64,000 bases of DNA from Vitellaria paradoxa (Eukaryota; Streptophyta; Magnoliopsida; Ericales; Sapotaceae): NCBI GenBank assembly GCA_019916065.1, contig CM034243.1:28112147-28176146 (forward strand). The letters are read 5' to 3'. The stretch's first letter is position 1. Each line of letters starts with the position of its first letter. Positions 59,901 to 64,000 of the stretch are shown one piece after another. The translations under genes were made by a program, and so were the position numbers. Under the pieces are notes generated by a model, which searched no databases, had not been told where the DNA came from, and saw only the letters and a program-made list of their open reading frames with translations.

Positions 59901-60194
59901 AGTTTTGAGAGCATTTGTTAATGGTAAACCAGGCCATGGATCCATGCCATGTCCTGTAGAAGAAATTCCCTTGGTTGTGTCACGCTGCGAAGGACCTTCT
60001 TGTTTACCCCCACTGTATTCAGTTTTAGCAACGGCTTTCTTCTGCTCAGCTGGCTTAGCATTTGTAGCTTCTTGATTTGGTTCCTTTTTGATGCAATCTC
60101 CATGTATGCCTGGAGTTTTCTCTTCACTTCTCTCGGGATAAGGCACAATGTGGTCATCACTCACTCCTGCCTCACCCCATATTATATTTGCAAG
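38956..60194 (-). CDS. LNK2: LNK2, NIGHT LIGHT-INDUCIBLE AND CLOCK-REGULATED 2 (all exons except the short first one)
   Basis: LNK2 is a nuclear coactivator that binds RVE8/RVE4 MYB factors and promotes evening clock genes (established in Arabidopsis). Minus-strand exons: 60194-59828, 59741-59612, 59261-58943, 58784-58695, 44332-43613, 43520-43363 and 39316-38956. All have AG/GT borders, the phases agree, and the joined frame is 2145 nt (714 codons plus stop), uninterrupted. Recognised blocks are [96 protein letters not shown] and [17 protein letters not shown]. Arabidopsis LNK2 is of similar length. Only the initial exon (eight or so residues before LANIIWG) is missing and must lie beyond 60194, probably outside the window. 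Introns of 14.4 kb and 4.0 kb are filled with transposons. No inactivating change was seen. Confidence 0.94.
39317..40326. other. LNK2 intron, no element recognised
   Basis: Left part of the intron between 43362 and 39317. No coding or mobile sequence could be supported here. Confidence 0.5.
40335..40849. mobile_element. Non-autonomous hAT element (MITE), about 515 bp, in a LNK2 intron
   Basis: The left end tagggatggcaat and the reverse complement of the right end (tagggatgacaat) form a near-perfect TIR. Flanks ATCAAAAC (40327-40334) and ATCAAACC (40851-40858) match at seven of eight bases. Interior repeats such as ggttcagg and cgggttt resemble degenerate subterminal repeats of the hAT at 23946, whose TIR also starts TAGGGATG. 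It has no coding capacity. Confidence 0.75.
41593..42905 (-). mobile_element. Truncated Copia (3' LTR, RNase H, part of RT) in a LNK2 intron
   Basis: Minus strand. An LTR-like segment (about 41593-41796, TG...CA) is preceded by the polypurine tract ttgaggggag. Upstream lie the RNase H end (42137-41898: [17 protein letters not shown], [17 protein letters not shown]), further RNase H/RT pieces (42508-42311) and RT with [14 protein letters not shown] (42813-42499). Homology ends near 42905 at the [14 protein letters not shown] region, so gag, protease, integrase and the 5' LTR are missing. Frameshifts and stops are frequent. LTR limits are approximate. Confidence 0.85.
44468..45536. other. LNK2 intron, no element recognised
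   Basis: AT-rich intron sequence just upstream of the 44332 exon. Nothing could be supported. Confidence 0.5.
45537..45820 (-). mobile_element. Copia RNase H fragment
   Basis: The minus strand from 45818 reads [17 protein letters not shown] then [20 protein letters not shown], the C-terminal part of Copia RNase H. The rest of the element is not recognisable next to it, so it is an old fragment in the LNK2 intron. Confidence 0.8.
45850..47399 (+). mobile_element. Degenerate Copia remnant with 3' LTR start, interrupted by a younger Copia
   Basis: A primer-binding-site-like word (ttggtatcaaagcagag) follows an LTR-like AT-rich stretch near 46000. Coding remnants on + are RT end and RNase H (46640-47317: [54 protein letters not shown]). 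A polypurine tract (ttgagggcgcg) ends at 47324 and an LTR begins at 47325 (tgttagagc). It is cut at 47399 by the next Copia and appears to resume at about 52149-52273, ending in cttaca. Whether the 46000 and 47325 LTR pieces belong to one element is uncertain. Confidence 0.7.
47897..51941 (+). pseudogene. Copia gag-pol of the 47400 element, heavily degraded
   Basis: In order on +: gag remnant (about 47950-48200) and a zinc knuckle with stops (about 48220-48260). The protease remnant (48500-48540) has the catalytic DSGA motif changed to DFGA. GAG-pre-integrase (48856-49020) is followed by the TRIM insertion, then integrase with [16 protein letters not shown] and TPQQN motifs and several stops (49340-49700). 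A 381-codon open frame (50241-51386) carries [25 protein letters not shown], then an internal deletion after NAFLK that removes the YGLKQSP region, [14 protein letters not shown], and [14 protein letters not shown]. RNase H pieces continue to 51941. The RT palm deletion makes the enzyme inactive. Confidence 0.88.
49025..49335 (-). mobile_element. TRIM (terminal-repeat retrotransposon in miniature), 311 bp, nested in the Copia integrase region
   Basis: Two 77-bp direct repeats (49025-49101 and 49259-49335) start tgttaagt on +; on the minus strand the right one has TG...CA ends. The minus-strand polypurine word tttagggagag abuts the left repeat. A decayed Met-tRNA primer-binding site (tgatgtcagag, minus) abuts the right one. 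Flanks ACTAT (49020-49024) and ACCAT (49336-49340) match at four of five bases. The 157-bp interior has no coding capacity, so it depends on other retrotransposons. Confidence 0.85.
52274..52800 (-). mobile_element. Copia RNase H fragment with an 82-bp tandem duplication
   Basis: The minus strand reads [20 protein letters not shown], then [20 protein letters not shown] and [14 protein letters not shown], the RNase H region of Copia, with frame changes. The end is duplicated: aaatttgcaagttgatcttc starts at 52280 and 52362. No LTR was recognised for it. Confidence 0.82.
53050..53387 (+). mobile_element. Retrotransposon gag fragment (gypsy-like) hosting the 53388 Copia
   Basis: The frame 53155-53387 reads [20 protein letters not shown] then [15 protein letters not shown], the pattern of a retrotransposon gag domain unlike the Copia gags here. 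It is cut by the Copia at 53388 and continues for a short distance after 58344 (YQIEVYHEN). It was probably part of an older gypsy-type element. Confidence in the superfamily is modest. Confidence 0.55.
53388..53622 (+). repeat. Copia 5' LTR
   Basis: This 235-bp repeat starts tgtggaaata and ends gtcttca. It holds the element's own promoter region, including a cataataa-poor but TATA-like ataaatagg near 53550. It internally repeats ttccctcag(t/t)a and catcatagggaaa words. Confidence 0.93.
53747..58102 (+). pseudogene. Copia gag-pol polyprotein, full-length but with four in-frame stops
   Basis: The frame from 53747 ([20 protein letters not shown]) is the same throughout and contains all domains. 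These are gag ([12 protein letters not shown]), zinc knuckle ([14 protein letters not shown]), protease ([13 protein letters not shown]), and integrase (zinc-binding [11 protein letters not shown]...[43 protein letters not shown]). RT ([48 protein letters not shown]) and RNase H ([28 protein letters not shown]) follow, ending at 58102. Stops lie near 54152 (TGA), 55828 (TAG), 56152 (TAG) and 56662 (TGA). Three replace a tryptophan and one probably a glutamine in the family pattern. No frameshift was needed to follow the protein, so decay is at an early stage. Confidence 0.93.
58110..58343 (+). repeat. Copia 3' LTR
   Basis: This 234-bp repeat pairs with 53388-53622. It directly follows the polypurine tract and is followed by the CATAC target duplication. 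Confidence 0.93.
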
Positions 60195-60477
60195 CTGAAA
60201 AAACAAAACGAAAGAAATTATGACAGGGAAAACTGTCCCGACCAAGTGGCAATGCATCATACTTAAGTTCCTAAAATAATAAATAAGAATTAGGCGAACA
60301 ATATCAGTGACATGCCTTTGTGTGTGTATGCATGTGGAGAGAGAAAATGAGGTGCTGCACAGGGGCATGCTATGTTCATAAATTAATAATGAACAATAGA
60401 AGTGAAACCATCACAGACCATGCACACTGATGACATACTATTTGCAGCCACACTCTGTCTATCATCATACTTCTTCG

Positions 60478-62410
60478 TGTTAGAATTCTTTTGTCTCTGC
60501 CTTGTCTTTGTTAATGTATATTAATGTGTCAATGTATTTAGCTTAGGGGTAATTTAGTCTGTACAAATTTTATGTATTCATTATAAATACAAAGGTGGAC
60601 TACCCAATTGGTATCCAAGCACACAGCCAATATCTAATTTCTTAATATGGTGGCAGAGAATCGATATTAGGATAATTATAAAAAAATACACCTAGCAGTT
60701 GTCGTTGTCGGCATCAGCATGTGCTCAATCAGTCACCGAAGTTGATCCCTCATGAAGTCGACTCGATTCCAGTCCATTGCTCTTGAAGTCGACTCGATTC
60801 CACTTGATTTCTCTCAGTTGTCAATTCCCTCAGTTGTCGTCATGCTTCGAAGTCGACAAAGAGCCCTTGAAGTCGATGAAGCCCTCAAAGTCGACGAAGT
60901 CAGTCGCCCTCAAAGAAGTCGATTGCTGTAAGATCAGACTCAACGTTGACAAAGTTAAAGTTGAAGTTGAACTCTCGCTCATGACCATCACAACCAGTTG
61001 AGCTTTGCGCCCACCGCAACTTGAACTCTTCTTTGACGAGTGCCACAGTCGCCGTCTTTTTCAGTTCAGCCCAGTCGCCATCAATTGTGTTCTCTCACCG
61101 GTAAACAACAGAAATTTTTTGGCTGTATTTGAGATACGAGGGAACCTAAATCAACCAATACAACCACTGTTGTTCCACCTTGCGCCACAATTGGCTCAAC
61201 TGCTATTCCTCAAATTACTACCTGAAAGTTGAATGGAACTAATTATATTCAACGGTGTAAAAGTTATTAGAATTGCTTTTACTGGTTATGGCAAATAGAT
61301 ATACCCTGATTCATCTCTAGCTTTGACTGATCCTACCTATGATACTTGAATTCAAACAAATGCACATATTATGAGTTTACTCTAGAATTTTATGGAAAAT
61401 CAAGTGGTAGACGTGTGTAATCATTTGGATACTTGTAAGGAAATCTAGAAGTAAGTTTGTTTGCTATTTTCTAGTGACTTGACTCACATATATGATCTAT
61501 CTCGTGAGTTCTTTCAGCTACAATAATTTGGTAAGTCAGTCACCAATTACTTTGCACCCCTAAAGCGAGTCTATGAAGAGTTAAGCTTTATTCAAACATT
61601 GTCATTGGATATTAATGAGGTGCAAAAGCAGCATAAACAAATGGTGGTTCTTTGGTTTCCTGCTAGTCTTGATCCTGAGTTTAAACCAGTGAGAGCTCAA
61701 ATATTTAGTGGAGCTTCCCTTCCTTCATTTGCTGAGATTTGTTCCTGGATTATGAGGACTATATCTCGAGAATTCTTTTTCAGTTAGTTCAAATCTCTCT
61801 CGCTCTGCTCTTGCTAGTCAAATACCACCATCTCCTTTGGACAATCATGATAATCGTGGTACTTGTGGTGGTGTTCGTGGTGGACGAGGTGATGGCAGAG
61901 GATCACAACTAAAATATACAAATTCTGAAAAACGGGAGCATGTTCATAAGAAGTGTTGGGATTTATTTGGAAAACCTCCACATATGGCACATATCGTCTC
62001 TTCTAACCATCCTGCAGAAGTCTCCACTACTAGTGAGCATCCTCAAACAGTAACTCTTTCAGGAGAAGAGTATTCAAGGCTCCTGCAATACCAGATAGCT
62101 CATCAGGTGTCTCTTCCAACTATCTCCATTGCTACTGCTCCTCAAGGTATCTTGCATGTCTCTCTACTCATTCTTCTACTTCCTGTATTATCGACTCGGG
62201 TACTTCTAATCATATGTCCGAAGAATCCACATTGTTCTTTAATATTCAGTATTCTAATTCTTCTCCAACAATTAATGTAGCCAATGGCTCCACTACTTCC
62301 GTTAGTGGTGTTCATACAATAATTCCTTCTCATTCTCTTTCTTTATCCTCAGTATTACATGTTCTTTCTTTCCTAATATTATGCCATTCTCTTCGATACA
62401 TCAGTTCTAA
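60478..62410 (+). mobile_element. Truncated Copia: 5' LTR, gag and protease remnant
   Basis: An LTR-like segment (about 60478-60647, starts tgttagaatt) is followed by a primer-binding-site variant, tggtggcagag. Gag remnants begin near 61225 (KLNGTNY-type) and include CNHLDTCKE, then an open stretch (61599-61787: QKQHKQMVVLWFPASLDPEF). A degenerate zinc-knuckle region (KKCWDLFGKPPH) and a protease remnant follow, with CIIDSGTSNHMSEE in one frame and NVANGSTTSVSGV in the next. Homology stops near 62410, so RT, integrase and the 3' LTR are missing. It lies beyond the 60194 LNK2 exon, probably in the first LNK2 intron. Confidence 0.8.
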
Positions 62411-62534
62411 ACAGCTATAAACAGCTATATTGCTGCATGATTCTTAAAATGTCAAGCAATATCTTGCAAGGAGCCACTCAGACATAACAAATTAAAACTT
62501 AACGTTAAAAAAAAAAAAAACAAATATTTAGTTT

Positions 62535-63392
62535 TGTTGAATATCAAGCCCGTGTCACCACATGTATGCCACATGCCTGTGCATGTTTCTCTCCATATAG
62601 CATCATCTATTGAACTTCCTAAATTAGTGTAATGTACAGCCTTATTGTAATTGATTTAGGAGTAAATTTAGGATAAATTTCATTAGCTAGTAATTTCCCT
62701 TAATAGTACAATTGGTTGTATGATGACCTAATTCATGCAAGAAAGTTATTCACTTTCCATGTAAGAGAAATTCCATCCAGTGATCGTGCCCCATTCTAGA
62801 ATTGTCTCACCTTTGTAATCTATTTATTGCTACTTTTTTTTCATTATTCTAATGAAAACAAAAAAAATTACAGAATTAGTTGAGTATGTGTTACTCCATA
62901 TTTTCAATCTTCAATTTCTTCATGGTATCAGAGTAGGTTTAATCTTGTCTCGTTGTCTTCATCTTTGGTCAGTATTCGAGTTTTGTTTTTGTTTTTTTCG
63001 TTTTTTTTTTTTTCTCCTACTCAATTCTCTTCTTCTATTTCATGCCTAAATATAGTCCAGCCTTTTGAATGGTGACCAACTCATCCTCCTTTTCTTCTGA
63101 TATCATCATCTCATCATCTTCATCCTCTCATCAGATGAAAACCTCCCATCTTCTGATCACCGCCCATAAATTGAATGGACAAAATTATTTGCAATGGTCT
63201 CAATCCATATTAATGTTTTTACAAGGAAAGGAGAAAGATGACTGCATCATTGGAGCTTTAGCAGCACCAGAAATCACAGCACCAACCTACAAAAGGTGGA
63301 TAGTTTTCTAATATAATCCTGTCCTAGCTCGTCAATTCTCTGACCACTGATAGTGACGAAAATTTTCTATCATTTGACACTGCGGGATTAAG
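62535..63392 (+). mobile_element. Truncated Copia: 5' LTR and start of gag
   Basis: An LTR-like stretch ends at 62922 just before the primer-binding site tggtatcagag (62923). Its left limit near 62535 is approximate. Gag starts at 63069 (MVTNSSSFSS; HKLNGQNYLQWSQSILMFLQ) and can be followed, after a frame change at 63311, to LVNSLTTDSDENFLSFDTA at about 63390, where another LTR begins. It is thus interrupted by the next Copia. Confidence 0.78.
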
Positions 63393-64000
63393 TGATTCTT
63401 ATAGATAGTTATTTCCTTAGTTTCCTAGTTTATTAGGATTCCGAGTCTTCTGGGAGAGATTGGCTCACTGATTTGAAGTTACCTCCCTTATACATATTTG
63501 TATTGTGTTTGATTATGATATATAGGAAAAAAAAAATATTCTCTTCTTCTTCCATGAAATTTCTCATGGTATCAGAGCGTATCTCTTGCTGATTTGTCTT
63601 AGTTCAATAAATCATCAATGTCAATTCAGTTCCCTCACAATCATTAATTGCAGTCATCATCGTCGCAATGACCTACTACAATCATCATCGCAAGTCGATT
63701 GCTTATTGATCCTTGATTCATCTCAGTCGTCAATTGTTGCTATCATAATGGTCGATCCACCACAATCACTGCCATCCCACTCGTCAAATCCTCGAATCAT
63801 CGTCGTCGATTGAAACCCTAGCCATCGATCACTATCGCTCGCACTTCATCACTAGCTTTTGGTGTCACTGTCAACCCACCCTGGCACTGTCGATCTAAAC
63901 CCTAGTTGCCGACTATGCTGCTCGAACCCCAGACTGGAATTGGGTGTAGGTGTGGATCTAGGTGTCGGATAATGCACGTCTAGAGAATAGAGGATACACA
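63393..64000 (+). mobile_element. Third Copia 5' end: LTR and leader, runs off the right edge
   Basis: An LTR-like segment (about 63393-63566, starts tgattctta) ends with tttctca and is followed directly by the Met-tRNA primer-binding site tggtatcagagc (63567). The remaining 420 bp is a leader with no clear gag frame yet. It is inserted in the gag of the preceding Copia. The left end is a best guess, because the second LTR and target duplication are outside the window. Confidence 0.75.

Noticed and set aside
60195..64000. Search for the first LNK2 exon (MFDWN-like)
   Set aside because: No matching minus-strand segment next to a splice donor was seen in this interval, which is mostly Copia sequence.
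1..64000. CRISPR array, operon or bacterial defence system
   Set aside because: No regular repeat-spacer pattern or prokaryotic gene organisation is present. The introns, plant genes and plant retrotransposons show nuclear plant DNA.

Overview
The window is nuclear DNA from a flowering plant, most likely a woody dicot. It is AT-rich and packed with retrotransposons. Recognisable plant genes are split over very long introns. Three gene loci can be read: (1) the C-terminal five exons of translation initiation factor eIF2B subunit beta on the + strand (5322-14574); (2) a tandem array of DUF247 (UPF0481) genes and gene pieces on the - strand (22.6-34.2 kb); (3) nearly all of the circadian coactivator LNK2 on the - strand (38956-60194), lacking only its very short first exon. 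The species cannot be fixed from the sequence.

Left part (1-14.6 kb): the window opens in an L1-type LINE on the - strand, then a hAT-like MITE and a 5'-truncated LINE lead to the eIF2B-beta exons. All five exons have GT/AG borders and compatible phases. The 7.2-kb third intron holds a 5.7-kb Copia element with identical 5-bp target duplications. That Copia has lost its integrase core and is itself split by a LINE with its own 10-bp target duplication. The next intron holds another LINE in the opposite direction.

Middle part (14.6-38.7 kb): after 3.6 kb without a gene comes a mosaic of segmental duplications carrying four DUF247 copies or pieces, all on the - strand. One is nearly intact, one is frameshifted, one is an exon-1 stub fused to a 3' flank, and one is a C-terminal stub. 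One spacer unit is interrupted by a 3.3-kb hAT transposon with a decayed transposase gene. Another holds a 1-kb insertion containing scrambled, inverted pieces of 18S and 25S rRNA genes. Two tRNA-type SINEs follow, the second of them in the presumed 3' UTR of LNK2.

Right part (38.9-64 kb): the seven LNK2 exons join in one open frame of 714 codons plus a stop. Its 14.4-kb intron is filled by nested Copia elements. One is a young, nearly complete Copia with a 5-bp target duplication and four in-frame stops. An older Copia there carries a 311-bp TRIM, and remnants of other elements are present. Beyond the LNK2 exons, 60.5-64 kb is a pile of three more Copia 5' ends, probably inside the first intron of LNK2.

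No CRISPR array, operon, intact rRNA gene or bacterial-type system is present. The most unusual items are the rRNA mosaic, the DUF247 birth-and-death array, and the nested elements inside two conserved housekeeping and clock genes.
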